A program made the translations under genes and the position numbers. Positions 34,332-43,790 of a stretch of 64,000 bases of DNA are shown here, in pieces. The number at the start of each line of letters is the position of its first letter. Position 1 is the first letter of the stretch. Under the pieces are notes generated by a model. It was not told the DNA's origin. It searched no databases and saw nothing but the letters and a program-made list of their open reading frames with translations. The DNA is from Williamsia sp. 1135 (GTDB taxonomy: Bacteria > Actinomycetota > Actinomycetes > Mycobacteriales > Mycobacteriaceae), in assembly GCF_002095395.1 (NCBI RefSeq), contig NZ_MJEI01000084.1, positions 1-64,000 of the forward strand, read 5' to 3'.

Positions 34332-35969
34332 ATGGCTTACAACATTGCCGACCTCATCGAGCATGCCGTCGACTTGATGGGCGACCGGATCGCGCTCGAA
34401 ACCGACGGCCGACACGAGACGTACACCGAACTGGACCAGCGGGCCAACGGCCTCGCACACACCCTGCGGCGCCTGGGCGTCGAGCCCGGCGAGTCGGTGG
34501 GGTTGTACAGCAGGAACAACATCGAAGCCGTCGAATCCATGGTCGCGATCTTCAAGGCGCGCGCGGTGATGGTCAACGTCAATTTCCGCTACGTCGAGAG
34601 CGAACTCGAACACATCTTCACCGACTCCGACATGAAGGTGCTCATCGTCGAGCGCCAGTACGTGGGCAAGGTCGCGAACGTGTTGCCGAAAGCACCGAAG
34701 TTGACATCGGTGATCGTGGTGGAAGACGGCAGCGACCTCGACACGGCGGCTGTCGACGGGCTGCCGTACGAGCAGGCGATCGCCGACGGTGGCGCCGAAC
34801 GCGACTTCGAGCCGCGGTCGAACGACGACGTGTACATGCTCTACACCGGTGGCACGACCGGCAATCCCAAAGGCGTTGTGTGGCGGCAGGAAGACGTCTT
34901 CCGGGTCCTCGGCGGTGGCATCGACTGGTACACCGGCGACCCCGTCACCGATGAATGGCACTTCGCGAAGACCGGCGCCGACGGCGGACAGCTGGTGCGC
35001 TTCCCGATCCCGCCGTTCATCCACGGTGGCTCACAGTGGGCGGTGTTCCAGGCCCTGTTCCAGGGCGGCAAGGCCATCGTGTACCCCGAGTTCGGCGCCC
35101 ACCAGACCTGGGAGATCGTCGAGCGGCACAAGGTGAACGTCATCTTCATCACCGGTGATGCGATGGGTCGCCCGATGATCGACGCGCTCGAGGAGAAGGA
35201 CTACGACATCAGCTCGGTGGTCTCGGTCGCGTCGTCCGCGGCGCTGTTCTCGGCGTCGGTGAAGGATCAATTCATCGAGAAGTTCCCCAACGCGATCATC
35301 ATCGATGCCATCGGCTCGTCGGAGACGGGCTTCTCCGGTATGGGTGTCATCTCCAAGGAGACCTCGCACAGCGGCGGCGGCCCCCGGGTCAAAGCCGACC
35401 TGTCGACGGTCGTTCTCCGCGAGGACGGTTCGGTCATCGAGCCCGGCAAGGGCGAGGTCGGGATCCTGGCCCGCACCGGCCACATCCCGCTGCGCTACTA
35501 CAACGACCCGGTCAAGACCGACAAGACGTTCAAGACGTACAACGGCATCCGCTACTCGATTCCCGGCGATCAGGCCCGCGTCGAGGACGACGGCACCGTC
35601 ACGATGCTCGGCCGCGGTTCCGTCAGCATCAACTCCGGCGGCGAGAAGATCCACCCCGAAGAGGTGGAGTCGGCGCTCAAGGCACATCCGGATGTCTTCG
35701 ACACCGTCGTGGTCGGGGTTCCCGACGAACGTTACGGACAGCGCGTTGCCGCGATCGTCGCCACCCGGGACGGACTGCGTCCCACCCTCGATGAGATCAA
35801 TGCCGTTGCACGGCAGGACATCGCCGGCTACAAATGTCCGCGCTCGATCTGGTTCGTCGACGAGATCAAGCGGTCACCTGCCGGTAAACCCAACTATCGC
35901 TGGGGTGTCGAGATCGCCGAATCCCGGCCCGCCGACGAGACTCTCGCAACCGCGTCACGAAAGGCCTGA
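34332..35969 (+). CDS. fadD19: Steroid-CoA ligase FadD19
   Basis: Acyl-CoA synthetase of 545 residues (548 in M. tuberculosis) that activates the C26 carboxylate of sterol side chains; in Rhodococcus it is needed for C24-branched sterols. ANL motifs: P-loop [10 protein letters not shown] at 172-181, GSSETGFSG mid-protein, [11 protein letters not shown] and the C-terminal lysine in [13 protein letters not shown] 34332 was chosen because the earlier frame start (34278) would cover the KstR box. The following flavoprotein gene starts five bases after its stop. Confidence 0.92.
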   Translation: MAYNIADLIEHAVDLMGDRIALETDGRHETYTELDQRANGLAHTLRRLGVEPGESVGLYSRNNIEAVESMVAIFKARAVMVNVNFRYVESELEHIFTDSDMKVLIVERQYVGKVANVLPKAPKLTSVIVVEDGSDLDTAAVDGLPYEQAIADGGAERDFEPRSNDDVYMLYTGGTTGNPKGVVWRQEDVFRVLGGGIDWYTGDPVTDEWHFAKTGADGGQLVRFPIPPFIHGGSQWAVFQALFQGGKAIVYPEFGAHQTWEIVERHKVNVIFITGDAMGRPMIDALEEKDYDISSVVSVASSAALFSASVKDQFIEKFPNAIIIDAIGSSETGFSGMGVISKETSHSGGGPRVKADLSTVVLREDGSVIEPGKGEVGILARTGHIPLRYYNDPVKTDKTFKTYNGIRYSIPGDQARVEDDGTVTMLGRGSVSINSGGEKIHPEEVESALKAHPDVFDTVVVGVPDERYGQRVAAIVATRDGLRPTLDEINAVARQDIAGYKCPRSIWFVDEIKRSPAGKPNYRWGVEIAESRPADETLATASRKA

Positions 35970-35974
35970 CCCAC

Positions 35975-37102
35975 ATGCGTACCTCACTGTCCGACGAGTT
36001 CGGAATCGAATACCCCATCTTCGGATTCACGCCGTCCGAACACGTCGCCGCGGCGATCAGCCGGGCCGGCGGGCTCGGAGTGCTGGGCTGCGTCCGCTTC
36101 AACGAGGCCGACGAGCTCGACGCCACCCTGGATTGGATGCGCGAGAACACCGACGGGAAACCGTTCGGCGTCGACATCGTGATGCCGGCGAAGATCCCGA
36201 CGGAAGGGTCGCAGGTCGATCTGGACTCGATGATCCCGCCGGAGCACCGGGCTTTCGTCGAGCGCACCCTCGACGATCTCGGCGTCCCACGGCTACCCGA
36301 AGGCGACCGCGTGAACGCAGGCGTCCTCGGCTGGCTGCATTCGGTGGCCCGCTCGCACGTGGACGTCGCGATGACCCACGCGGACAAGTACGGCCAGATC
36401 AAGCTGATCGCCAACGCGCTGGGGTCACCGCCGGACGACGTGATCGCGAATGTGCATGCGCACGGGATCAAGGTTGCCGCACTGGCGGGCGCAAAGGAGC
36501 ACGCTCTGCGGCACGTCGCCGCCGGAGTCGATCTGGTCATCGCCCAGGGGTACGAGGCAGGAGGGCACACCGGGGAGGTGACGTCCATGATCCTGTGGCC
36601 CGAGATCGTCGACGCGGTTGGCGATGCGGCGCACGTGCTGGCAGCTGGAGGGGTCGGCAGCGGTCGTCAGATCGCTGCCGCGCTGGCACTGGGCGCTACG
36701 GGGGTCTGGATGGGCACGTACTGGCTGACGGCCGCCGAGTACCAGCTCGGGGTGCGGGGAGTCGGGCCTTCGGTCATCCAGCAGGCCATCCTGAACGCCA
36801 CGTCGCGGGACACCGTGCGCCGGCGGATCTACTCCGGCAAGCCGGCTCGCCTGCTCAAGACCAAGTGGACCGACGCCTGGGACGCGGCGGGCGCCCCTGA
36901 GCCGTTGCCGATGCCGCTGCAGAACATCTTGGTCGCCGAGGCGCACGCGCGGATCTCCGCCGCCGACGACCCCGGTGTGGTCGCGATGCCGGCCGGTCAG
37001 ATCGTCGGCCGGATGGACGCCATCACCCCGACCGAGGATCTCATCAAGGACCTGGTCAGCGAATACGACGTCGCGGTGGAGCGGATGCAAAAGGCTCGCT
37101 AG
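35975..37102 (+). CDS. Nitronate-monooxygenase-like flavoprotein
   Basis: 375-residue FMN TIM-barrel protein of the 2-nitropropane dioxygenase family, related to IpdC in this window but more distant. Motifs: EFGIEYPIFGF start, ISRAGGLGVLG, LVIAQGYEAGGHTGEV and AAGGVGSGRQIAAALALGA. It starts five bases after fadD19, so it is probably in the KstR-controlled transcript. No strong ribosome site. Substrate unknown; a steroid-CoA reductase or oxidase role like IpdC is a guess from context. Confidence 0.75.
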   Translation: MRTSLSDEFGIEYPIFGFTPSEHVAAAISRAGGLGVLGCVRFNEADELDATLDWMRENTDGKPFGVDIVMPAKIPTEGSQVDLDSMIPPEHRAFVERTLDDLGVPRLPEGDRVNAGVLGWLHSVARSHVDVAMTHADKYGQIKLIANALGSPPDDVIANVHAHGIKVAALAGAKEHALRHVAAGVDLVIAQGYEAGGHTGEVTSMILWPEIVDAVGDAAHVLAAGGVGSGRQIAAALALGATGVWMGTYWLTAAEYQLGVRGVGPSVIQQAILNATSRDTVRRRIYSGKPARLLKTKWTDAWDAAGAPEPLPMPLQNILVAEAHARISAADDPGVVAMPAGQIVGRMDAITPTEDLIKDLVSEYDVAVERMQKAR

Positions 37103-37111
37103 CCTCGCGGT

Positions 37112-37528
37112 ATGGCGAGTGATCTGACACGGTTTCATGACGCGCAGGCGGCGGTGTACGACGACGTCACCGCCGAACTGCGCGCGGGACGCAAGCGTTC
37201 GCACTGGATGTGGTTCGTCTTTCCGCAGCTGGATGGCCTGGCACACAGTGGGACGGCCCGCCGGTATGCGATCAAAGATCTGGACGAGGCCCGAGAGTTT
37301 TTGGCGGACGACGTGCTCGGCGCCCGGCTCCGCGAGTGTGCCGGGCTCGTGGTCGACATCGATGGGTCGTCGGTCGAGGAGATCTTCGGGTACCCGGACA
37401 ACCTGAAACTGCGGTCGTCGATGACACTGTTCGCCGCTGCCGCCGTCGATGATGCCGTGTTCGTCGCGGTGCTCGACAAGTACTTCGGCGGTCAAGGCGA
37501 TGGCCGGACCCTGGAACTGCTCGAGTAG
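37112..37528 (+). CDS. DUF1810 protein
   Basis: 138-residue conserved protein of the DUF1810 (calpastatin-like) family: LTRFHDAQAAVYDDV, the highly conserved HWMWFVFPQL, YAIKDLDEAREFLADDVLG and FGYPDNLKLRSSMTLF. Function is not established. It begins nine bases after the flavoprotein stop. A terminator-like hairpin follows at 37559. The family is widespread and not specific to steroid clusters. Confidence 0.85.
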   Translation: MASDLTRFHDAQAAVYDDVTAELRAGRKRSHWMWFVFPQLDGLAHSGTARRYAIKDLDEAREFLADDVLGARLRECAGLVVDIDGSSVEEIFGYPDNLKLRSSMTLFAAAAVDDAVFVAVLDKYFGGQGDGRTLELLE

Positions 37529-37558
37529 GGGAACTGCTCGGCTGAGGCCGGCACTTCT

Positions 37559-37601
37559 GCCGACGGCTGTGATCAGATATGGTCGCAGCCGTCGGCTTTT
37601 T
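37559..37601 (+). terminator. Terminator just upstream of enoyl-CoA hydratase
   Basis: 14-bp stem (37559-37572 with 37583-37596, one wobble) followed by TTTTT. Its 10-base loop and arm contain TATGGT (37578-37583), which could be a -10 box for the next gene, whose ATG lies only 21 bases downstream. Confidence 0.8.
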
Positions 37602-37621
37602 CCAGCGCAGGAGGTAGGACC

Positions 37622-38416
37622 ATGTCCGAGGGCGTCGATCTGGTGCTGTCCGAGCGGGTCCCGACCGAGGCAGGTGCCACGGTGGTGGTCACCCTCAACC
37701 GGCCTGATGCCCGAAACGCGTTGACCGGCACCCTGATCGTCCAACTGCGGGAGGCGCTCGCCGCTGCCGATGCCGACGACAGCGTCGGCGCCGTGGTGTT
37801 GACCGGCGCCGACCCCGCGTTCTGTGCGGGTGTCGATCTGCGGATGCTGGGTAGTGAGGGTGGCTGGGACGACGTCAACGTCCCCGGCGTGCCCACCGGG
37901 TTTCCCTGGGTGCTGCTGAGCAAGCCGATCATCGGTGCGATCAACGGCGCGACGGTCACCGGAGGATTGGAATTGGCCCTGGCCTGCGACATCCTCATCG
38001 CCTCGGACAAGGCCCGCTTCGCCGATACCCACGCTCGCGTCGCGATGGTGCCCGCCTGGGGTCTGACCGGACGGCTACCCGCTGCCGTCGGCTGGGGATT
38101 CGCCCGCCGGATGAGCTTGAGCGGCAATTTCGTCGATGCCGAGACGGCGCTGCGCGTCGGATTGGTCACCGAAGTGGTCGGGCACGCAGAACTGCTGCCG
38201 AGCGCCTTGGCGCTGGCCGCGGACATCGGGGGCAACAACCAACGCGCAGTCGGAGCGCTGCTGACCTCGTACCGAGAAGCGACACAGCATGGTCTCGGTC
38301 CCGAATTGGACACCGAGGCAGCGCATTCCGAGGCCTGGATGGCGGCCTTCGATCCCTCGCAGGTCGCAGCCGCGCGTGAGAAGGTCATGGATCGTGGCCG
38401 CAAGCAGATGAAGTGA
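37622..38416 (+). CDS. Enoyl-CoA hydratase/isomerase family protein
   Basis: 264-residue crotonase-fold protein: VLTGADPAFCAGVDLRM (first oxyanion loop) and INGATVTGGLELALACD with Glu117. The second catalytic glutamate found in classical hydratases is not at its expected place (ADTHARVAMVPAWG), so it may act as isomerase or hydrolase. AGGAGG precedes the ATG. It is followed after seven bases by an SDR gene. Which pathway it serves is unclear; the neighbourhood suggests steroid or fatty acid catabolism. Confidence 0.78.
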   Translation: MSEGVDLVLSERVPTEAGATVVVTLNRPDARNALTGTLIVQLREALAAADADDSVGAVVLTGADPAFCAGVDLRMLGSEGGWDDVNVPGVPTGFPWVLLSKPIIGAINGATVTGGLELALACDILIASDKARFADTHARVAMVPAWGLTGRLPAAVGWGFARRMSLSGNFVDAETALRVGLVTEVVGHAELLPSALALAADIGGNNQRAVGALLTSYREATQHGLGPELDTEAAHSEAWMAAFDPSQVAAAREKVMDRGRKQMK

Positions 38417-38423
38417 GGATGCG

Positions 38424-39293
38424 ATGAGCAGGTCGGGTAGCACCGCGCGGTTGTCGGCGCGCAAGCGCAGAGGCCAGGCGATCACGGTGCGAGACAAGGT
38501 GGTTGTCATCACCGGAGGTGGGCGGGGGATCGGCCTGGCCACCGCGGAGTTGTTGCAGCAGCGGGGCGCCAGGGTGGTTCTCGGGGACATCGATGACGAG
38601 GTCGTCGCGAAGGCCGCGGCCAACCTCGGTTGTGAGGGATACCCGCTCGATGTCACGAGTGAGGAATCGTTCGGAGAGTTTCTCGACCGGGTGGAGACCG
38701 AGTTCGGCCGCATCGACGTCTTGATCAACAACGCCGGGATCATGCCCACCGGACCGTTTCTCGACTTCCCGGACTCGGTGATCGCCCGCAACTTCGAGAT
38801 CGACCTGCTCGGTGTCGTCCGGGGCAGCAAACTCGTGGCCCGTCGGATGGTCGAGCGCGGAGCGGGTCAGATCGTGAACGTGTCGTCGGTGGCCGGGCTG
38901 GTGCCGCTGCCGGGGTTGAGCATCTACAGCGCGGCCAAAGCCGGTGTCATCGCGTTCTCCGAAGCGCTCGACGGCGAGTTGAGTCCTGCGGGCGTCCGGG
39001 TGCTCGCGGTGATGCCGAACTTCACCAAGACCGGCCTGATCGACGGGTTGCAGACGACGGCCATCATGCCGCCGATCGAGCCCGACGACGTTGCCCGCCA
39101 GATCGTTCAGACGATCGAGACCAATCGCGATCGGGTCGTCATCCCGCGACAGAGCATGTCGGTGCTCGGCTGGATGGTGACGCCGCGGTTCCTCAAGAAC
39201 ATCTACGGCAAGCGATTCGGTTTCGACACCATGTTCATGGACTTCGACCGCGAGCAACGCGCCAAATACCTCGACCGGGTCACCCGCAGCTGA
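38424..39293 (+). CDS. SDR-family oxidoreductase
   Basis: 289-residue short-chain dehydrogenase with a basic N-terminal extension of about 20 residues. TGGGRGIG at 30-37, NNAG at 102-105, catalytic Tyr168 and Lys172 in YSAAK. The C-terminal third is longer than in classical SDRs and resembles membrane-associated retinol/steroid-type dehydrogenases. Coupled with the preceding enoyl-CoA hydratase. A dispersed hairpin element lies 16 bases after the stop and probably ends the transcript. Confidence 0.8.
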   Translation: MSRSGSTARLSARKRRGQAITVRDKVVVITGGGRGIGLATAELLQQRGARVVLGDIDDEVVAKAAANLGCEGYPLDVTSEESFGEFLDRVETEFGRIDVLINNAGIMPTGPFLDFPDSVIARNFEIDLLGVVRGSKLVARRMVERGAGQIVNVSSVAGLVPLPGLSIYSAAKAGVIAFSEALDGELSPAGVRVLAVMPNFTKTGLIDGLQTTAIMPPIEPDDVARQIVQTIETNRDRVVIPRQSMSVLGWMVTPRFLKNIYGKRFGFDTMFMDFDREQRAKYLDRVTRS

Positions 39294-39308
39294 CCCTGGC
39301 CCCCCGAT

Positions 39309-39363
39309 AATGGGTCCTTTTGGCGAACAAAAGCCCAGGTGGGCGCCGCCAAAACGACCCATT
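39309..39363. repeat. Dispersed hairpin element, copy 3
   Basis: 17-bp arms (39309-39325 and 39347-39363, one mismatch) around a core with AAGCCCAGGTGGGC, the same core as copy 1. It lies between convergent genes. Confidence 0.8.
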
Positions 39364-39382
39364 TCCGGAGGGCTGGAGGCGA

Positions 39383-40948
39383 TCAGGGGGTGATGTACTC
39401 CAGGGAGCGGTCGGTGCGGACCCATGTCGGTGGTGCGTCGTCGGCTGCGAGGGTTCGTTTGAGGATCTTGAACGTGTCGGTCCGTGGCAGGTCACTGACC
39501 ACTCGCACCCGGCTCGGCCATTGTTTCGGTCCGAGATCGGTCTGTGCGGAGAGGAATTCGGTCAGCTCGGCTGCGGTGAGGTCGGGCGCGACGAGGGCGG
39601 CGGCCAGTTCGTCGCCGATGTCGGCGCGGACCCCGTAGACAGCGGCCATCGCGATGCCGGGATGGCGGAGCAACACCCGCTCGATGGGCCCGGTGCCCAT
39701 GTTCTCCCCGTCGACGCGGACCCAATCCCCGAGACGTCCGGCGAAATAGACGTAGCCGTCGGCGTCGACGTATCCGAGGTCGCCGCTGTGGTAGATCCCG
39801 TCGCGCATGCGCTCGGCATCGGCCTCTGGATTGCGGTAGTAGCCGGTGAAGAGGCCGCCTCCTGAGCTGTTGACGATCTCGCCGACCGCCTCGTCGGCAT
39901 TGATGAGCCGTCCGTGGTCATCGAACAGTGCTGTGGCGCAGGCCCTGCCGGTGACCGGATCGCGGATCTCGTTCGGCGGCGTCAGTGGGCCGAGCGCATC
40001 CGGGGGAGTGTCAGGAGTGCGGGCGATGGCGACGCCACCTTCGGTGGAGCCGAAACCGTCGACCACCCGGACGTCGAATCGCTTTGATACGGCGACGATG
40101 TCGGCGGCCGAGGCCTCGTTGCCGTACAGGATGCGCAGGGGATTGTCGGCGTCGTCGGGTCTGTCCGGGGTAGCCAGCACGTACGAGAGAGGCTTGCCGA
40201 CGTAGTTCGCATAGGTCGCCCCGAACCGGCGGATGTCGTCGAAGAACGCACTGGCAGAGAACTTCCGGCGCAGAGCCACCGACGATCCGCCTGCGACCGC
40301 GACCATCCAGCCGGCGATGATCGCGTTGGAATGGAACAGCGGCATCGACAGGTAGACGACGTCACTCGGGCCCAACCCGAAACGTGTGGACAGCATCGCC
40401 CCGCTTGCTGCGAACTTGCGGTGACTGCACTGCACGGCTTTCGGGTCGCCGCTGGTACCGGAGGTGAAGATAAGCATGAGGAGCGCATCCGGATCGGTTG
40501 CGGCGAACTCGGGACGTTGCCCGGAATGGGGCGCCAGCAACTCGGCCCACTCCGGCCGGTCGACGTTCAACACGGTCACCCCCGGCAGGTCGACCCCGGC
40601 CAGCAGATCTGCTGTGGCGTCCTCCACCAGGACGATCTGGCAGTCGGCGGTGGCGATGTCGCCGGCGAGCGCCGCGCCCCGCCTGGTCGGGTTGAGTCCG
40701 ACGACCACGAGGTCACCCAGGACGGCCGCGCCGAGCAGGTAGCTGAACTCGGGGATGTTGTCGAGAAGCAGTGCCATATGACGGGGCCTGTCGAGATCGA
40801 CCAGTCGACGCAGCGCGGAAGCCCGACAGGCCGATAGCCGCAGATGGTCTCGCCAGCAGACGAATTCGTCCTCGAAATGAAGTCCGGCTCCGGTGACGTC
40901 CGTCAGCGGCTCGAGTAGTTCAGCGACAGTGGTCGGGCTCTGGACCAT
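39383..40948 (-). CDS. fadD17: Acyl-CoA synthetase FadD17
   Basis: 521-residue ANL-family ligase (502 in M. tuberculosis), implicated in activating sterol side-chain acids. P-loop TSGTSGDPK at 162-170, VDGFGSTEGG mid-protein, YHSGDLGYVDADGY and the C-terminal RTDTFKILKR. It begins three bases after the fadE27 stop; a GAGG lies too close to the ATG to be an ideal ribosome site, so translation probably depends on coupling. Last gene of fadE26-fadE27-fadD17, matching Rv3504-Rv3506. Confidence 0.88.
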   Translation of the reverse strand: MVQSPTTVAELLEPLTDVTGAGLHFEDEFVCWRDHLRLSACRASALRRLVDLDRPRHMALLLDNIPEFSYLLGAAVLGDLVVVGLNPTRRGAALAGDIATADCQIVLVEDATADLLAGVDLPGVTVLNVDRPEWAELLAPHSGQRPEFAATDPDALLMLIFTSGTSGDPKAVQCSHRKFAASGAMLSTRFGLGPSDVVYLSMPLFHSNAIIAGWMVAVAGGSSVALRRKFSASAFFDDIRRFGATYANYVGKPLSYVLATPDRPDDADNPLRILYGNEASAADIVAVSKRFDVRVVDGFGSTEGGVAIARTPDTPPDALGPLTPPNEIRDPVTGRACATALFDDHGRLINADEAVGEIVNSSGGGLFTGYYRNPEADAERMRDGIYHSGDLGYVDADGYVYFAGRLGDWVRVDGENMGTGPIERVLLRHPGIAMAAVYGVRADIGDELAAALVAPDLTAAELTEFLSAQTDLGPKQWPSRVRVVSDLPRTDTFKILKRTLAADDAPPTWVRTDRSLEYITP

Positions 40949-40951
40949 TCC

Positions 40952-42088
40952 TCAGGCCGGTTCGGCGGCGAGCGCGGCTCCGATGCGCCGCAGCTGGGTC
41001 GGTGCCGAACCGAGGTTGAACTCGTTCTGCTTGGCCCGCAGGAAGTAACGGTGCACCGGATGGTCGACGTCGATGCCGACACCGCCGTGCACGTGCACGG
41101 CGGTGTGCGCGACCCGGTGGCCGGCGTCGGCCGCCCAGAACTTCGCGGTCGCCAGTTCCGTGGTCGCATCGAGGTGTTCGGAGAGCAGCCAGGCGGCCTG
41201 CAGGGTGGTGAGCTTGAGTCCCCGGACGTCGATGTAGGCGTCGGCGAGCCGTTGCGCGACCGCTTGGAACGAACCGATCGCGCGGCCGAACTGCTCGCGC
41301 TCGCGCCCGTAGTCGGCCGTGAGTTCCAGGGCCCGTTCGAGGATTCCGGTTTGTTCGGCGCACAGCGCGAGTGTCATGCGGTCCCTCAGGAACCCGACGA
41401 CCTGCTCACCGTCGTCGCCCAACACGTGATCCGCGGGCACTCGGACGCCGTCGAATTCCACCAGGGCACTCGGTCCCTGGCCGGTGGACAGGGCGGGGGT
41501 GATCGTGACCCCGGCATCGGCGGCGCCGACCAGCAGAGCCAGCACACCCTGTGGGCCTTGCGCGTTGACGATGAGAGCGTCGGAGAATTCACCGAACGGC
41601 ACGTTGATCTTCGCGCCCGACAGCACCCAGCCTTCGCCGTCGGCAGTCGCGGTGGTCACAGGCGCGAGCGGGTCGTCGTTGAGATCCTCGTCGAGGCCCA
41701 CGGTGATCACCTTCTCGCCAGAGATGACGGGGCCGAGCCACTGTGTGGTCAGGGACTGCGCACCGAACTCCGCTATCGCCGGAGCGGCGGCGAAGGCAAC
41801 CGGCCCGAACGGGACGAGTGCGAGAGCACGACCCAATTCCTCTGCGACCGCGACATTCTCGAGCACCGACAGGCCTGCGCCACCGTCGTCCTCGGTGACC
41901 TCGAGGCCGAGCAGGCCCGAGGCCGCCAACTGCGACCAGAGGGTGGGGTCGAAGGCGCCCTGTTTCGCCCCGGGGGCGTCGCCGGTCTGTTCCAACTGCA
42001 CGAGGCGGTCGGTGGTGACGAGCTTTTTGACGATGTCGCGGGTGAGCCCGGCGAGATCGGTGGTCTGTTCGCTGCGATGGAAATCCAT
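40952..42088 (-). CDS. fadE27: Acyl-CoA dehydrogenase subunit FadE27 (ChsE5)
   Basis: 378 residues, one subunit of the alpha2-beta2 steroid acyl-CoA dehydrogenase ChsE4-ChsE5 that dehydrogenates the C26-oyl-CoA side chain. It shows the ACAD fold (GLLGLEVTEDDGGAGLSVLE, REREQFGRAIGSFQAVAQ, VHGGVGIDVDHPVHRYFLRAK) but lacks the full FAD-motif set, as expected for one half of a heteromer. AAAGGGA about eight bases upstream supports ATG 42088. It follows fadE26 by 24 bases. Confidence 0.88.
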   Translation of the reverse strand: MDFHRSEQTTDLAGLTRDIVKKLVTTDRLVQLEQTGDAPGAKQGAFDPTLWSQLAASGLLGLEVTEDDGGAGLSVLENVAVAEELGRALALVPFGPVAFAAAPAIAEFGAQSLTTQWLGPVISGEKVITVGLDEDLNDDPLAPVTTATADGEGWVLSGAKINVPFGEFSDALIVNAQGPQGVLALLVGAADAGVTITPALSTGQGPSALVEFDGVRVPADHVLGDDGEQVVGFLRDRMTLALCAEQTGILERALELTADYGREREQFGRAIGSFQAVAQRLADAYIDVRGLKLTTLQAAWLLSEHLDATTELATAKFWAADAGHRVAHTAVHVHGGVGIDVDHPVHRYFLRAKQNEFNLGSAPTQLRRIGAALAAEPA

Positions 42089-42112
42089 GATGTGGTCCCT
42101 TTACCTTGTCTC

Positions 42113-43300
42113 TCAGCGCCGGGCGGGGGGCTGGCCGAGGGCGAGCATGGCGATGATGTCGCGCTGGATCTCGTTGGTGCCGCCACCGAAGGTGAGGATC
42201 AGAGACGAGCGGTGGAAACGTTCGAGTCGGCCCCGCAGGTGGGTGCCTGCACTGCCCTGCCGCAGGGTCGCGGCGGGCCCGAGGACCTCCATCAGCAGGC
42301 GGTAGGCCTCGGTGGCGAACTCCGTGCCGAAGACCTTCGTCGCAGAGGCGTCTGCGGGCGACGGGGAACCGCCGCCGGTCGCTTCCGACGCGATGTTCCA
42401 GTTGATCAACTTCAGGAACTCGACCTTGGCGTGCACCTTGGCGAGGTTCATCTGGACCCACTCGGAGTCGATGACTCGATTGCCGCGAGCGTCCTTGGTG
42501 TTCTGCGCCCACTCGATGGTCTCGCGCAGCGCGGTCTGGATGGGCGCGGCGCTACACAGCGACACCCGCTCGTTGTTGAGCTGGTTGGTCACCAGCGGCC
42601 ATCCGCCGTTCAGTTCGCCCACCAGAGAATCCGCAGGTACCCGGACGTCCTGGTAATAGGTGGCGCTGGTGTCGACCCCCGACATCGTGTGGACGGGCGT
42701 GTACGAGAAACCCTCGGCGTCGGTCGGGACGATGAGCATGGAGATGCCCTTGTGCTTCTTGGCCTCCGGGTCCGTCCGGACCGCCAGCCAGATGTAGTCG
42801 GCGTACTGGATGAGGCTGGTCCACATCTTCTGGCCGTTGATCACGAAATCGTCCCCGTCGCGGACGGCAGTTGTCCGCAAGGCCGCGAGGTCGGTGCCGG
42901 CGCCGGGTTCGGAATAACCGATGGAGAAGTGCACGTCGCCCGAAGCGATCCGAGGCAGGTACTTGGCCTTCTGCTTGTCGGTGCCGAAATGCATGATGGT
43001 CGGTGCCACCGAGTTGATCGTCAGGAAGGGCACCGGTGCGCCCGCGATGGCGGCCTCGTCGGTGAAGATCAGCTGATCCATCATCGAACGGTCCTGGCCG
43101 CCATACTGCTTCGGCCAGCCGAGAGCCAGCCAGCCGTCGCGGCCCATCTCCGCCACGACCTCGCGGTAGACGTTGCCCTCGCCGAATTCGCCACTTGTCG
43201 AAGACAGGGCCAGGCGGCGCTCTGGCGTGATCAACTGGGAGAAGTAAGACCGGAGTTCGCGCCGGAGTTCCTGCTGCTGGTCGGTGTAAGCAATTCGCAT
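42113..43300 (-). CDS. fadE26: Acyl-CoA dehydrogenase subunit FadE26 (ChsE4)
   Basis: 395 residues, the other ChsE4-ChsE5 subunit. ACAD signatures: GWPKQYGGQDRSMMDQ, IGYSEPGAGTDLAAL, INGQKMWTSLIQYADY and LTFGGGTNEIQRDIIA. The C-terminal glutamate of single-chain dehydrogenases is replaced by glycine (GGGTNE). GGGAGC precedes ATG 43300. First gene of the operon, transcribed from a promoter with two overlapping KstR boxes shared with fdxD. Ortholog of Rv3504. Confidence 0.9.
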   Translation of the reverse strand: MRIAYTDQQQELRRELRSYFSQLITPERRLALSSTSGEFGEGNVYREVVAEMGRDGWLALGWPKQYGGQDRSMMDQLIFTDEAAIAGAPVPFLTINSVAPTIMHFGTDKQKAKYLPRIASGDVHFSIGYSEPGAGTDLAALRTTAVRDGDDFVINGQKMWTSLIQYADYIWLAVRTDPEAKKHKGISMLIVPTDAEGFSYTPVHTMSGVDTSATYYQDVRVPADSLVGELNGGWPLVTNQLNNERVSLCSAAPIQTALRETIEWAQNTKDARGNRVIDSEWVQMNLAKVHAKVEFLKLINWNIASEATGGGSPSPADASATKVFGTEFATEAYRLLMEVLGPAATLRQGSAGTHLRGRLERFHRSSLILTFGGGTNEIQRDIIAMLALGQPPARR

Positions 43301-43358
43301 CGGGGCTCCCGCTTTCTCCGCGCGTGAGGCTGAGACCGGGGACCCGGTCGCGCAGTTC

Positions 43359-43382
43359 TATAACACGTTCTAACCTGTTAGT
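43359..43382. promoter_or_regulatory. Two overlapping KstR boxes, fadE26/fdxD
   Basis: TATAACACGTTCTA (43359-43372) is a perfect match to TnnAACnnGTTnnA. TCTAACCTGTTAGT (43369-43382) overlaps it by four bases and matches with one mismatch. They lie between divergent fadE26 and fdxD. Confidence 0.85.
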
Positions 43383-43439
43383 TGGTTGCTCGTCAACATG
43401 CGACACCACCTGGTACTGCGATGGAAGGAATCTGAACCG

Positions 43440-43631
43440 ATGAAGATCAAAGCTGATTTCGATCTCTGCGAGTCGAACGGGGTGTGCGTGGGCATGGCCC
43501 CAGATGTTTTCGATCTCGACGATGACGACTACCTGGTCATTCTGGAATCCGACGTTCCAGAGGACCGCCGCGAGGAGATGCGCCAGGTTGTCGGTAGCTG
43601 CCCCAAATCGGCGCTGTCGATCGAAGACTGA
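43440..43631 (+). CDS. fdxD: Ferredoxin FdxD
   Basis: 63-residue ferredoxin with three cluster cysteines: Cys10 and Cys16 in DLCESNGVC and Cys54 in GSCPKSAL, indicating a [3Fe-4S] cluster. It would donate electrons to a P450 such as CYP125. ATG 43440 was chosen, with AAGGAA about ten bases upstream; the frame is open to 43386 but that includes promoter sequence. Divergent from fadE26 over KstR boxes, as Rv3503c is from Rv3504. Confidence 0.9.
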   Translation: MKIKADFDLCESNGVCVGMAPDVFDLDDDDYLVILESDVPEDRREEMRQVVGSCPKSALSIED

Positions 43632-43710
43632 CCTGGCCCGACCCCGGCGCGCGGGCCCGCTGCGCGCCGGTCGGTTCGCGATCGATTTTCGCCGATAGTT
43701 GTCCTAGACC

Positions 43711-43724
43711 GAGAACACGTTCTA
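43711..43724. promoter_or_regulatory. KstR-type operator before hsd4A-like SDR
   Basis: GAGAACACGTTCTA fits TnnAACnnGTTnnA with one mismatch at the first base, 66 bases before the SDR start. Confidence 0.75.
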
Positions 43725-43790
43725 CATTTGGTTCACAGCCGCCGGGATTCCGAGCCCGAACTCCCGGCGAGTACTTGATGGAGGACAGTG

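Noticed and set aside
34230-35024. N-terminal extension of EchA19
   Set aside because: The extension is antisense to fadD19 and crosses the KstR box; AGGAGC just before 34229 fixes the real start.
35975-37102. Second ipdC
   Set aside because: The protein has the same fold as IpdC but clearly different sequence and operon; I call it only a nitronate-monooxygenase-like flavoprotein.
41051-43327. 758-codon open frame on the plus strand
   Set aside because: It lies fully antisense to fadE27 and fadE26, which have clear family motifs and ribosome sites. Long antisense frames are common at this G+C content.
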